Notes under the pieces: model-generated
Database searches by the model: none
What the model was told of the DNA's origin: nothing
The model's input: only the letters and a program-made list of their open reading frames with translations
Source of the DNA: Malurus cyaneus samueli
Lineage: Eukaryota > Chordata > Aves > Passeriformes > Maluridae
Direction of reading: 5' to 3'
DNA: 64,000 nt
Assembly (NCBI GenBank): GCA_009741485.1
Contig: CM019217.1
Coordinates: 45,343,921 to 45,407,920 of the forward strand
In this document: positions 21,603 to 35,489 of the stretch, piece by piece
How positions within the stretch are numbered: position 1 is the stretch's first letter
Layout: each line of letters starts with the position of its first letter
Program-made: the position numbers and the translations under genes

Positions 21603-24600
21603 TTACCACCCTCCTTTAGCCCCTTTCTTCTTTTTCTGCTGCTGTTTCTTCTTGGTGGCTGGAGCACCGGCGGGTTTTTGGTGCCTGGGAGGGATGACAT
21701 TACTTGTAGCCGATACAGCTGCCCCGCTGCCAGGCCGAGGGGAGGTAGGTGGGCTGCTGGCAGTTCTACTAGCATCCCTGCAGGAAGACAAGAGAAGGAG
21801 ATACCATGGCGTTCACAACCACCTGCAAGATGTGGTACTAATGCAAGGAGCTGACAGTAAAAAATAGCAGCTGCCCCATAAGGTAGCATTATGTATGGGA
21901 AGGCACTCATGCAAGATCTTAAATAAGCTTCAACATATGGAAGGAGCTGATGGATGGGAACATGTCTCAAAGGGCAGCAATCACCATCTACCTGATGTTC
22001 ACTAGATAGTGTAAGTCCCTGACAATGAAAGCAAGACTAACTTTTGAACAGACATGTGACAGCTCATGCAACACACAAGAAGCCTTTCAGGTCCCACTCT
22101 TAGGGTGTGCAAACCCAGCATCCTCCTTCTCAGATGCTAGTATGTCACCATCTTACTGTCAGGCCTTATACATAAAGAAAATTCTTGACTCCAGCTCAAA
22201 ATTACCAGTGTCAGCTTATAAGGAGGTACAGTGTTTTTTCTCAAATCATGGCTAATGGTTCTGCAGCTGCCAAAAGACTTGAAAGCAAGTGACTCAAGAG
22301 AAAGCATACAGAATTCATCTCATTGCTAAAGCTAGGAAAAGCACATTAAAAGAGTAGGGGAATTTTATTGACACCTTGGCACCTTCAAGCATGCCTATCC
22401 TATCACATTGATTTTCAGACACCTATAGGGATCTCCAGGGAGAGTAGCTGGTAGCAGGTTCAAGCAGCAAAGTATAATGTCACTTGTACTACCAGTGGTT
22501 GGTGTAGTGACACAGTTGCAGCAGAGCAATACAAAAACAGCCCCTCCCAGCTGCCCAGGAGTGAATCCACACATCAATCCTTGCAAAATGGGTACTTACA
22601 GTTCAGATGAACCAGTTGTGGCTGAACCCTGAGTCCCCTTGCCAACCTGATCCTTCTTCTTGCCCTTCTTTCGTCCACGATAGTAGGACCGCTCTCGCAT
22701 TGGAAGCCACCGCTCAGGATCAGGAGTCACCTTGGGGTCATAGTTCTTCGGCAGCTTTCCTGCAGAACATCCAAAGCCAGGAAATGAGATTGGAATCAAC
22801 ACACTAGAGGCATCACCAAGGGACATACACGGGGTATCAGTAGCCAGGCAGCACAAAGAGGCCAGCAACCAGATCATCCTACCAGGGTGTTGCTATTACT
22901 TCTGTGAAAAAACACCCCAACTAAACAAGCTATTATGAAGATCTGAGTTCCCAGAGATCAATCCTAGCAAAGGGCTAGCTCCCAGAGACCTGGAGGCTGG
23001 CTATTTGAAGAAACAATCTAGTGTGCTCTCTGGAACTGTGCCTAGCTGCCTGTGCAACTAGGAAACACAACTTACCCTTCTTTTTTTTCTTCTTTTTCTT
23101 CACTTCCCCTTGTCTGAAAAGCAAGAAGGGAAACAAGACACTGATACAGCAGAGACAGAGCAGACAAGTCAACTAAAAACTCTGGATGAAGCTAAATCAT
23201 TCTAATCTAAGATCTTGGTGTAACTGCTCCTTGCAGTTACACAGGCTCCCTTTCCACCAGCCCTGTCTTCTGCATTAATACCCTCACCACACCAGGCGTG
23301 GTTCTTTACCACCCCGAAGGACACACCAGAGCTACAGCAATAAAATGGAATAAAAAATACAGCAGCCCACGTTACCCTTGCTCCTTCTGCTGGTTGTCTC
23401 CAGTGAGCTTCCCAGCTTTCTTACGAACGTAGGTCGCTCCATGGGAGTTCTCCAGCGCATCAACGTCTACTTTCAGTGACAAGGTATCTGAGGAAGGCAA
23501 GTGTTTGCTAAGACTGTAAGAGAAGAGCTCAGGGATGCAAACCAGCACACATGAACACCCATGTTCTTCCAGACAGCAACAGCAACTTCAGCTTGGATAA
23601 ATTCTGTCTGTTAGCAGTGCAGACACCAGACTGGCCTGTGGGGCTATTTCCATCTCTCTCAGCAGCCAGCTTCTTACACAAGTTGGGATGAGCTGCTTAA
23701 TCGCCATCTGCCTCATTTTTCCCTCGTTAATATGGGGACACAGGGAGCAACTTCCTGTGAAAGTGTCTCAGGTGACAAAAGCAGCATGTGAACTATTTTG
23801 GGTGAGCAAGAGCTTAGCCTTATTTTAATCAGTCCTACATTCTTACCACAGGTTTAAGATTCTTACAGAAAAGATGGAGGTGCTCTTCTTTTTGGCTCCA
23901 CCTTGTCTTATTTTCAAAGAGGAGGCCAAAATATAAAAGGATCCTGAGGTATCACAGTAATGATGCAAATTAGAGAAACAAAGTAGCTCCAGACAACTTG
24001 ACCTGGATATGTTCTGAAGAGGTTCCTTGCCTTTCTTCAGGTGAAAGTGGGTCTGAAGTCCCTACACAGCTGAAAATCCAAGGAAGCAATGCCCAAACAC
24101 CTCTTTAATCACCACTGAAAGGATACACTTTAGCTTTTTCAGCGTCAACCAGGGAATAGGCAGAGATGAGCTGTGCCAGAGTATGCACATCTTTTGGGTT
24201 TTGCCTTTGTAGGGGAAAAAAACAAACCAAAACAGAAAAGGACCAAGTTACCAACATTACTCATTCCAAAGACTGGTAACACCACACAGTGGTTGCTGCT
24301 GCAGCTAGCTGTGGAGACAAGCATGTAGTGTGCAGTCTCCTCCAGAGCACATCACCAAACATCACTGGTGTGGACAAAGGGAGGAGCTGACAACTTCACA
24401 GTGTCATGAAGCAGGCAATGAAAGATGAAAAATCCAGTAGCAAAGGCAAGTTAACACTCCCCCACAATAAAAGATCCCATTAAGTGTGCAACAGAAACTA
24501 AAACCTAGACATTCGTGTTTGTGGAGCACTAGAAAAAACTGCATCCCAGTCCCCAAAGCAACGTTCGTGGCACACAAGAGGCCTCTGGGGCAAGTCTAAC

Positions 24601-27600
24601 AGGTTTTCAAGCGAACATCAACTACAGATCAAATTAATTATTTCCCCTCCTTCCAAAACTTGGCCTTGCATTGAAGCCCCTGTGCAAAAGCAACTCTAGA
24701 GGACAGCTACCAGTCAATCAAAATTGTCAGACTGCCTGCCACCAGACAGCTTGCAGAGGACTCTGGTTGGAGACCTGCTGCTCAGCAACCACCCAACTCA
24801 CTTCCAGAGCTCCTCCAAGTCGCTGATTGCTTCCTTCTTCCTGCCATGCTTTAGTTTGAAGTTGGCAGCTTCCCTTATCAGTGACAAATGGACAGGAGAC
24901 TTTGGCTGAAAGACACAGCAGCCACAATTAGTTCCTTATTATCACAGCATGGAGCCCAGCTCTAGCTGGTTTTAATGCCCCTGAGGCCTGGCCAAAGAGA
25001 ACTAACTTAACATCCTGTCATGCAGAAAATAAACCACCTTTGCTCTCTGGGAAGTGAGGCAGGACTGCATGAGACAAGGCACCTTGCTGCTCCACCATTT
25101 TCCCATCAGGGAGAAGTCCTGATTGCTATTTGGGCACCAACTGATGCCACTCTCCTAATCTGACAGGAGCTGCTGGTCCCTATTCACAACACATCTGATA
25201 AATGCTCACAAAACAGGAGCTCCTGTATCTCCAAACCCCCAGCTGGATAACTGCTGCAGTTACACATCAACAGGAAAAGCTGAATTGGACTAGCTAGAAA
25301 ATACCAGGATAGATTCTTGAACATTAGCTCCTTTGGTCTGACTTGCCTGGAATTGCTGATACCACTGGATAGCCTGTGTGAAGACCTCAATTGCACTGTC
25401 AATATCCTCTTCATGACTGTACATTGTCACCAATGCAGACACCTGCAAACATTCAAGAGCAGTATATAGCAGATCTTCATGCAAATTTTCTATAGCCAGA
25501 GTGTCAGCAGTTTAATTATGGGATTTCCCAAAAGCAAAGTCAGTGTGAGCTTTCTGCTCTGTCCCTAAAAAACAGCTGTGGCAACAGGCAGAATACCCAG
25601 GCCAGATCTTCATACCAGAGTCCCTCTCAAAGGAATATCCCCACCATCTTTTTCCTGCAGTACAAGTCTTAAGACTACATTCACAGAAGGAACCTTCTTG
25701 TCTTGGCACTTTATTTGCTTATCATTGGACTCAGTTTCATTGGAAACCCTTTTTCATCCCCCATTCTGTATCCCAAGAGCTATGAAAAAACAAGTCAGCA
25801 CTGAAGACATAATAAGGATACACCATCCCTTTGCTGACATCCCAGTCACAAGTAGAGAAGAACCAGGCCAAGGAGCTGTTATTGTTAACTGCCTCTATAC
25901 TTTGATTATTCACACTCACAACTGGAACAAATCCACAACTATCAGCCCCTGTTCAAGATGCTTATGCTGAACATGTGAGCATTTACAAGATCATCAAGCT
26001 CTCCTGACTACCATATGTGGACAAACATGCAGACCAGGGTGATGCTGCACGGATGGAACATGCGGCACTTTCCCTGTAAGGCCTGTTGTCCTAAAGCTGC
26101 TTCTAAAACGTCCAAGCAGTACATACCAGCAACCAGCAGTTGCTCCAGGCAACATGCAGGACTGAGAGATTACGAGGGGGTGGGAACATAGGCAGAGAGC
26201 ATCCCTCTGACAGAGTACTTCTGTGGCTAAGTTCAGACTACCTGAAGCAAGTTATAATATCACCTTTGTCCAAGAGAAGGAAGATGGGCTCAAAATCCCT
26301 GCAGATGCTCAAGTCAAGTGAAAGCCATGGGGAAGAGGCAAAAAGGAGCAGGTAGCACAAAGGTCTCCTACAAGGGAAAAACCTCACACAGTTCAGACTG
26401 AGTTTTGCTTACCATACCAGGCTTGTGTTGCAGTTCTTCTATGCTCCTCAGGATCATGCAGGCTTTGGTGACACTGCCTAGAGGAGAGATAAAGAACACA
26501 CTTTGAGGGGCAGGACAACAATTCATCCCACCAGTGAACTTGCCCCAAAGGTAAACAATTCCCCTTCTCCCCGTCATCCCAACAATTCCCCAACATATAC
26601 CCCATTTCAGGAATTAAGGACAGGCCTCCACACAAGGGACCTTTCTGCCCTTGCCACATCCTGCAAGGGTTCAGGGGCAACCTGTGGCTACCCGGGAGCT
26701 CTCTGCAGGCACAGGTCTAGGGTGCCCAACAGTATATAGGAATAGCACCATTAGGGAGCCCCACACTGCTCCCAAGATTATCCTGCCCCTGAATAGTTTC
26801 ACCCTTCTTATTCACAGAGAGTGTGGGCATTTCTGCTGGCAATCTGTGGAGCCTGTGTATCCAGACATTAAGCTATAAGCATTATCCTGCCATAGCTAAA
26901 TATATAAATTATCTGACTGAAAGTACCTCTGCTCTGCACTCCTGTCACAATAGTGACTGCAGAAAAGACTGCCCTTAAGTCTTGTTTTCTTACCCCTTGT
27001 ACCATTATCATGTGCAGACATTTCCCAACAAAGGAGGACACTAGATACCTTGAGCAATTTTTAGCTGGGCCATCGTCAGCTTGATCTCAGCTGCATTGGC
27101 AGGGTGCTGGTCTGCAAAGTCCTGAGAGTTAGAAAAAACAACAATTCAACTTGTGTGTGTGGGCACCAGGCTGCTGATTTGGTGAATCATATGTCATGCT
27201 TAGTCACAGCAAGCTGGCAAGAGCCAAAGGAAACTTTCCAGCACAAGCAGGCTTCAGCACAGAGGACCCCCAAGTGTGCCCTTCCACATTTCTGTCCCAG
27301 GCCACTCATTCCCTCCAAAAATGGGTGCTGCAAACTGCTTGTAAGCAGAGGAGCAAAGCCTACTGCTTACCCTAGAAGTCTACTACAGCTTCCTAAGCAT
27401 AAAAATCAGAGGTGTAAGGGAACTATTTTCCTTTAAAAGCAGAATTATTCAGTTCGGTGTGAAGGCTTTCCAGCAGCATTAAACCAAAACAAAATAAGGA
27501 GTCAGTTACCCCTGGAAATTTAAACGAAACAAAACAAACTAAGGGAAAACAGCACAGGAAAACACAAAACACAAGTTTAATGGAACTTGGCCAACTTTTC

Positions 27601-30600
27601 CTTAACCTACCTGCAGAAGTCCTACAGCCTTTGCATGCTGCTTCTCACGACATAGCTGGGCTGCCTGGATAAGCACAGGGAGCAGATGCTCAGGGCTCTG
27701 GGACTGCAGGCTTGCTGACAGCTTGCGGCACTGATCTGCCTGAGGAGTGGAAAGAGAGAACACACTTTTCTCCACCTCTGCAAGCACTTTATACAGAGCT
27801 AAAAAACTAACAGTATCTAAGAAGAGACACTAGTGATGACTTTCCTGAAATGAGTACACAGAACCAATAACAAGTTCTCTTTCTGGCACTTCAGATACAT
27901 CTAAGAACCCCCATATCCCTTTTGTCTTCTAGTTATCTACACACAGTTTCCCCGACAGCAATACCCAAGTCACTAAACAGACAGGCATGTTTATAGGGGT
28001 GATTTTATTTTACTGCTCACTTACGTGCCTAGACCAAGTGGTCTTATCTTATGATACAGAACAGCTGCATCTCCATTTTTGCCCAAACTCCTGTGGACTT
28101 TTGCCCGAAGTCCTGTGGATTTAATCTGTAGCTACTTACAGTAGACCAGTTTCCCCTACCTGGTTAGTGTACATTGCAAGCAAAGCTTTGTTGAATTCAA
28201 TCGCCTGGAGCTGCTTCTTGGAGAGCTTATGCTCAACACCTTCTGCATTGGTCAGCTTCACCTTCTTCTTTGAATCAAAGACATTTTGGTCCTGGGGAAA
28301 TTGCATATCGTGAGAAGATTTCCCTACATTCCTTGAAGAAGAAAAGGTTCCTGGGTCTGCAATTTAGCTACTGTTTAAGAAAAAAATCTTTCCTGGTTAT
28401 CTCCCTTCTCTCCACAGAAAAAGAGAAGCAAGCTATGTAACTGCAATGAAATTCTATACCTTGTTAATTGTGATGATATTATTTGCAATGACAGCAAGGA
28501 GTCCTACATCTGTTGGCCTGTAGATAAGCAAAGCAGAAAGGATACTATTATTGAACAGCAGTCTTTCACAGAGGGAAGGCTGAACATTGGTTTTTAAAAA
28601 AAACCCCTTACTTCAACTTGATTATTTGATTGTAGAGCTGTAGAGCATCCTCTGTACGCCCCTGCAGTTGCATGATATAAGCCATCTGACCATGAATAAT
28701 AGCGAGTTCAGCCTCAATGTCTTCCTCTGTCACATCCTGAAGTAAAATCAAGGCAAAAAGTAAAAGCTGCAATCTCCCCTCTCTTCCTCTGGCTTCAGCA
28801 TTCTGCTGGCAGACTTTGGGGCAGCATTAGCAGCAAAGTACCCCAGCTACGTCAGGTGAAGGGTGTAGCCACAGCACAAACAGAAGCATGTCTGAGTTAA
28901 ACTGGGAGAAAAGAAAGCTCCACCTCCCCTCCAGCAAGAATCTGAACATTATCTTAACTTGTAGATTGATTCTGTCCCTGTTTGTCACCACCCACTAAGC
29001 ATGTTCATCTATAGCAGGGGTAGGTCACAGGAAAGTTTCAGACAACCTGTATCCATTCTACCTGCACCAGAACAGGCAAATATGCATGGAGCACAGTGGC
29101 GAACAGCTTGCAGTGTCAGCTGCCCTCCTGCAACAGCCATGATGCCTGCCCCAGACTCATGAGCTCCTACCACTGGCTCTCCTCTGGCTCTCTGCACTTT
29201 GTGACTGCACCCTCACTCTCACTGCTGCAAAGCAAACGCTCTCCACAACAAGAACTTACAGAGTCTTCTGACAGCGACTGGCGGCACAGCTCTACAAGGA
29301 AAAACAAATTGAAAAACATAATTTAGAAGGCTTCAGGGGGAAAAAATACAGGCAAGAAGCATGGAGGAACATAGAACGTTTCCATGCAACCCTGAAACTT
29401 CTGCAGCACTACAAGGGCAGAGCAGACTACCAGTCTGATGATGGATGGGACTGAGCATGAGGGAGCAGTCTACATGATGAAGAAATATCAAAGGCACAGA
29501 AGATGCTGTCCCTCCCAGACACTCATTTTCCCTCCTGAGCAGATTTCCTTAGAACTAGAAAGCTTCTGATCGTTTCCATAGGGATCCCTCAACTGCAACT
29601 GCTCACCATGTTGTGATTTAAGTGCTGCAACATTCAGATTACATCACCCTTTATGGGGCAGCAGTTGTTAGTTTTCATACTAGTCACTTAACTTTCTCAC
29701 ACTTCACCAGATCATGACTTGTTTGCTCTCCAAAGGACTACTACCAAAGGACATAGGCTCAAATTACACATGCTTATCAGTCGTATGGGATAGCTGTTAT
29801 TCTTCATCAAAATTGGGACAGAAATGACCTATTTATCTGCAAGAGAATTAGATCAGACAGAAACTAGTCCCTCCTAGTTCTCCCCCAGCCTTGTTTTTAA
29901 ACACACAAAATCTTTCACCCTGTAGCAAAAAAAACCTCTTTGCTAAAAAGCTCATTTACTGGCTTATACTAATTTCATACCATGAAGTATTTTGAACCTT
30001 TATAAAGCATAAACATATGCTTTATAGCATGTGTTTAAGTACAGACTCATACTAACAAAATCAGGATCTATCAGGAATAGATGAGATCTCATGCTTCTGA
30101 TAAGAGATTACACTGACATCTACTCCCTGATTAAAAAACCTGCACAAAGTTATTGAACAATCAGGGGGCTGTAGGAGAGTCAGGAGATAGCACATGCTGC
30201 AAGGCTCTGGAAAAGAGTTGCAGAGAAACACTTCTACAAAAACACCAGCTTTGCAACAAATGCTCCTGTTGGTCAGTTTTTAAATTCTTAAAACTTCTTT
30301 TCCTCTGATTTGTATCTATAGAGAGCAAATAACTACTTCTATCACACAAAGCTTTCATCTCACCTCACCAGGCTTTTACCTTCTGCTTTTTGTAGTTTTT
30401 TCATTGCTTCATTCAGCTTTCCTTGCCCAATCAATGCACATGCACTGTTATAACACAGCTCATAGGTAGCTTCTCGAAGGCCTAAATCCTCCTAGCATGA
30501 AAAACAAACATAACATTGCATGAACACCAACTAATCTGTACAGATTTGATAGACAAGAGACACAAACTGGAGTTTTCCTGTAAATTCAAACTAATCCTTG

Positions 30601-33600
30601 CAAAATAAATTTAAGAGCAATTTTAACAGGGTACACATCTGGCAAGTAAGTTGCATTGCAAAGGATCTTCCCTCACACTGCACAAAGTCAGAGGCAACTG
30701 ACAAGGCAGCAGGGAAACACTAACCTGAAGCTGGGGACTAATTAGGCTGGTGCAAGAGGGTAGGTAAGAGCTGCTGCTCTAGAGAATTAGAAAGAGCTGA
30801 ACAGAATGCTAAGCATGCTGTGCCCACCTACAAGAACAAAGATTTCTAAACAAATGTGAAGATGAAAATTAGCACTGTTCATTAACAAAAATATTCCCAA
30901 GCATGGCTGGGTGATCAGAGCAATTAGCTTTAACCCTGGGCAAAAGGGTAATGAAAGAGGAAAGTGCTAGTCACCACAGGTGTTCTGGTAATGCAGGTTC
31001 AGAGAGATCTACTTCCTACTCTGCTGGGGCATCTACTAGTACAAGTTTCCCGGATATCAATGGTCAAGTGTAATTATGAACAATAACAGCATTTACTCCT
31101 CCATATAGGGAAAACCACTTCAATACACACGGAAGTCACTAAGAGACAGGAACACATTTCTGTCCTGTTCAGTATCTACAATTCCAATAGAATTTATATC
31201 ATTTATTCCTTGGCTCTCACTCTTACACACAGAGACACACATACTCACTTACTGGCACCACCTTCTCCCATGTGCTTTGTGCTGCCACAACAGCAGAGAG
31301 GTTGGTTTTTCTCTCTTCCTCATACTCATCCTGGGAGTTGCGGATGAGGTCCCTGTATGCAGCCAGACAATCATCATAGCGCTCCAGTCTGTACAACTAA
31401 GAAAGGAAAGGGATTAGCCTTCAGAACAGTATTTTTCTGTGCATGCTGGTAACTACAGACTCCTTCCTCCCTCCCCATGGACTGGGGGCAGCAGAGCATC
31501 GTATGTTTTAAGCTGAACATTACTAACATTTGCATCTACCTTTATGGGCAAACTATACAGACTACACTTGCAAGGACTCAAGCAATGACACCAGATACCT
31601 GCACAAAAATGACACAGCTCTTAATCCTAAAACAGCTTCTTTAAAAGCAGCAGTTTACTCAGTTTTGTCCTCAAACAGCCTTCTTCCAAATTAGATCGCC
31701 TCTCTAAGAAAGAAATTAAATGAATGGTCTTTCATGCAGCTGAGAGAAGATAGCCAATTCTTCACAAAACCGTTCTGATCAAGCAGGAAAAAATGAGAGA
31801 ACAAACATAACTTTTTTTCTGCTTTACTCTTAATGCCTGAAATGTCAGGACCCACAAACCACTCCTGAACAGGTATCTAATGCAAACAGATGGCTGAATC
31901 ACCAACAAATCCCTTCAGATCTCTTCCATGCTCAACCAGATGGCTAATACCAGGCCAGACCCAGGAAGGAAGTGGGAGTCACAAATGTACTGGTTTGGTT
32001 CAGTGGGAATAAGATGATAAGTGCCTCCAGCAACAGGCAACTGAAGCTCCACAGAAGTTTGAGCAGTTGGAACCGTACCAGTCCTTACCTTCAAGCCAGA
32101 GAATAAAATTCTGTCCCCATACTTGCCCCACATTAGAGGAGGGGCAAGGCATCCAGCATATGAAACTCCCGCCAGGAAGAAAAGGTTATAATTACCACTT
32201 GTCCATAAAGCTCCTTCAGTTTGTCTGTCTGCTGACTGGCACTCTGAATGGTCTTGAGAGCACTTTCAATACGGTTCAACCTGTATTCACAGTAGGCCTT
32301 CTCAAAGGCAATAATGTCACTGCAAGGACAAGACAAAGGCGACAGCATGCATTAGAACTTTCATTCAACAGCATTCACCCACATATAACAAGCCCTAATT
32401 AGTCACAGATTGCTACATAACCAAAAATCCAAATCCATGATCGCAGATTACTGAATTATGTAGGTATTGAGCACTGAAAGTATCTTCAATCTACTTTGTG
32501 TTCAACAAAGAAAGCATATCGAAACTTCATTAAAAAGTTCCTTTTTAATGGCATTTCCACATACATAGCATTCCAAATCCTCTCTGCTTCAGGCCGCCTA
32601 CTGATTATGCTAATCAAATGCTTAAAAGGTAAAACAATAGCAAACTTAATTCCATGATGTTTTCTTAAGGAGAAGGCATTAATTACAATGAAGAATTGTT
32701 ACAGCAAACTCTTAAAGACAATCGACTCACAGAGAAAGAAAAAGGCATAAAACACAGTCCCACTTACAGGCCGATACCAAGACAAAGGTAACACTAACCT
32801 ATTTTGAAATATCATTGCAGCAGAACTGCAGCAAAAGGGTTTGCTTTTCCCAGCATAAAATTGGCTTCAAAGCAAGCTCTCACCAGCAGGGAAGCATTCT
32901 CAAAGAAGCAGAGTCTTGAACGCTATGTTCCACCTACCCCCTGAGTTATCACTTAAGCCAAAGGAAAATTAATCAGCAATTCCTTTAGTTCATGCCTGGA
33001 GCCATTTATTAACAGCTTTCATTTGCCTCTTTAAAATTATCTCAATTCAACTCAGTATTAAGGATGTTTGAAAATTAATGGCATTTGGAATTAAAGCAAA
33101 GCAGTGGGCCAGCCTCAGTGCAGGACCCGAGAACTTCAAGACAGACCAAGAGCCACCACTTTCCTTGCTCTGCAGGACATAGAAACAAAGTAGAGTGAGG
33201 CTAAAGAAACTATTGGGAGAACTCTAAAACCACCTGAATATATATTAAAAAAATCCTCCTCCTTACCTATATAATAAAATAATAAGCTAAAAATCTTGAA
33301 CTAAACCCCTTCTGTCCCAGGAAAGAAGGAACTGGTGAATAGGGTAATTATGTTATTCAGATGCAACCAAAAACGAGGGTATGTTTCATCACATGGATAA
33401 CTTCAACATAGCCTTGTGAGAAGTTCCTTAATAAGAACAGTGTCTGAACTACAAAAATTTTGCTGCCAGCTAGGTCTGGGGTAGCACTTTTCATCCTAGT
33501 AACTGCACAAAGAGCATCCTTATGAAGAAAATTAGAGTCTTAATGACACAAATGGGAAGCCTGACTTGTTCTCCAACATGATTTGTCTCCAAGGGCCTGA

Positions 33601-35288
33601 TTTTGAGAAGATGCACAAAGGGCTTGCATCACCCAAAAAGCCAAGGCAGTCCCTTTGGGCTGGCAAAGAACAGGACCCTAGAGAGCAGTATTGTGATCCA
33701 GCCAAGCAAAGCCAACAGTTTGCTGGCACCAACAAGGGCATCTCCCTTCTCACTTTTCTCACTGTGAGATGTGTCTGTTACCTTTGTACCAGCTACGTTA
33801 CCCAGCCACAGTTAGGGACAATCCCTTCAACGGTAACAGCAAGATGTTAGACTGCATCAAACTCAACCAGACTCCATCTCACCCCGTCATAAATCAGTGT
33901 GAGAAGATCAATCCCAATGTCTCTGAGCACATCCTGCTCTTTATTTTGCTGCCTTATTAGTCCCCTCCACTGAAGCTGCAGCAGCTTCTCAAGGACTTGG
34001 GGTTTCATATTTTGTAGAGCACAGCAAGACACAACTCACCTGGTTAACACTTTAGTGTGGGTATTGATTACACCAAGGGCTTCCTTGAAGTTCCCATTCT
34101 GGATAAGACACACTACTTTACACTGAAGTGCAGTCACATCGTCTTTGTTGATCTGCAGTACTGGAGGAGAAACCAGTTTCAACACAACGATCCAACTCAC
34201 TATCAAACACATTAAGCCTTTGAAAGAGTCTCATATTTCTACAGCTGCAAAGACCCATCCTAGAGAATGGTCATTGCAACTTAAAGCGTCCTGGCATGGC
34301 TTGCTTTGGCTCAGATCATAACACAAACCCCAACAGGATAAAAGAATCCAGCATAAATCCTGAAATTACCCAAAGCATCCACTGTGCTAACATGTCTGGA
34401 AGAGAGGTGTACTAAAGGGGCTGTACACACCTGGGCAAAACTTTCATTGGCATTTCACTTCCAGGCAAGGAGCACAGTGCCAAGGCCCCAGTGCCACGTA
34501 AAGGAAAGGAAGGAAGGAAAACAGCTGGCACAGGAGAACGGTGTGGCACTCATCAGGGAGTCACTTTACGCGCTAAAACTTTCTGCCACTGGAAGACAGT
34601 GACGGAGAAGTAGAAGAGAGGCATAGGTTTTGCTACTGGATTTTTTTCATGGATGCCACTTTTTCCAGGAGATCACATGAATCCCTACTGTCTACAAGCA
34701 GCAAAGACAGAACTTCTAACCATAAAGTGCTTACTGCAATGCCGGTTTGGATGACAAACCACCGAAACAACACATCTCAACGTGGACTCTCTGTCCCGAT
34801 CAACTTATTGCTCCCAAGTCAGCTCATCTATATGCACAACACCACTGGGGAAAAGCCCTCCTTCCTCCCATGACCAAAACGGAAGGCAAACCCACGAGTA
34901 ACTCCGAAGGCTCGGTCCACAGCAAGGGATGCGGGATGTCACAGAGGCACCCGATGGGCGCGGTGTAGCAGCAGAGCCTGACTCCCGGCTGTTCCTCTCC
35001 CATCTACCCCAACACAGTGAGACCCCCGGAGCCTATGCCCGCAGCCCTGCTCCCGGCACGAAGTCTTTGGACAATCACCGCCCGTTCCCCGCCAAAAAGG
35101 CAGTGCCCCTCCACAAGGCCAACGCGCCCGGGCAGGGAGCGCAGACCCACGGGGCGGGGGTCTGCATTGCCGCCGCACTCACTCTTGTTGACGGACTTGA
35201 GAGCGCGGGCGAAGTCGCCGTTCTGGCCGCAGCGGTTCACCTCGCTCCACAGCCCCGCCGCCGCCGCCGGCCCCGCCGCCGCCGCCAT
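21603..35288 (-). CDS. SRP72: SRP72, signal recognition particle 72-kDa subunit
   Basis: Nineteen exons, high to low: 35288-35183, 34160-34040, 32319-32196, 31396-31253, 30491-30380, 29291-29260, 28736-28612, 28517-28460, 28291-28160, 27739-27611, 27121-27049, 26477-26413, 25442-25347, 24905-24802, 24204-24127, 23513-23376, 23113-23076, 22759-22600, 21777-21603. All phases join, giving 669 residues (human 671). The start MAAAAGP leads into LWSEVNRCGQNGDF, followed by TPR helices. A lysine tract (exon 17) precedes the SRP72 RNA-binding motif around GKLPKNYDPKVTPDPERWLP (from residue 559), and the tail ends in KKKKGAKGGW. The protein binds SRP68 and 7SL RNA in cytosolic SRP and supports co-translational targeting to the ER. 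Intron 13 uses a GC donor (CAG|GCAAGT); all others are GT-AG. Confidence 0.97.
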
Positions 35289-35470
35289 CTTGGCACCGGG
35301 ACCAGACACACGTCGCGGGGGCGGCGCTGCGCCGGAAGCGGAAGTGCCGAACGGGGCCCGCCCCGCCGGCGCCCGTGCCCATCCGGCAGCCCGCCCTCCC
35401 GCCACTCCTCCGCCCCACCCCACCGGCCGCTGCTCTGCCGCTGCTTCTGTGCCCTGTAAACTTCTTACTC
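34990..35470 (-). promoter_or_regulatory. SRP72: SRP72 CpG-island promoter with YY1 and ETS-like motifs
   Basis: A CpG-dense block surrounds SRP72 exon 1. On the minus strand the start codon sits inside AAGATGGCGGC, a textbook YY1 site (plus-strand 35281-35291). Two adjacent GGAA cores (gccggaagcggaagtg, 35331-35345) suggest ETS-family binding. No TATA box was seen. This is typical of a housekeeping gene. Confidence 0.65.
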
Positions 35471-35489
35471 CTGCGGGAAACGCTGCCAG

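Noticed and set aside
23041..23113. Lysine-rich run as simple A-repeat artefact
   Set aside because: It is exon 17 of SRP72: splice sites and phase fit, and a lysine tract precedes the RNA-binding motif in the human protein too.
29013..29030. A second CAGGGGT end suggesting another hAT-like element
   Set aside because: No matching inverted end was found within a few hundred bases on either side.
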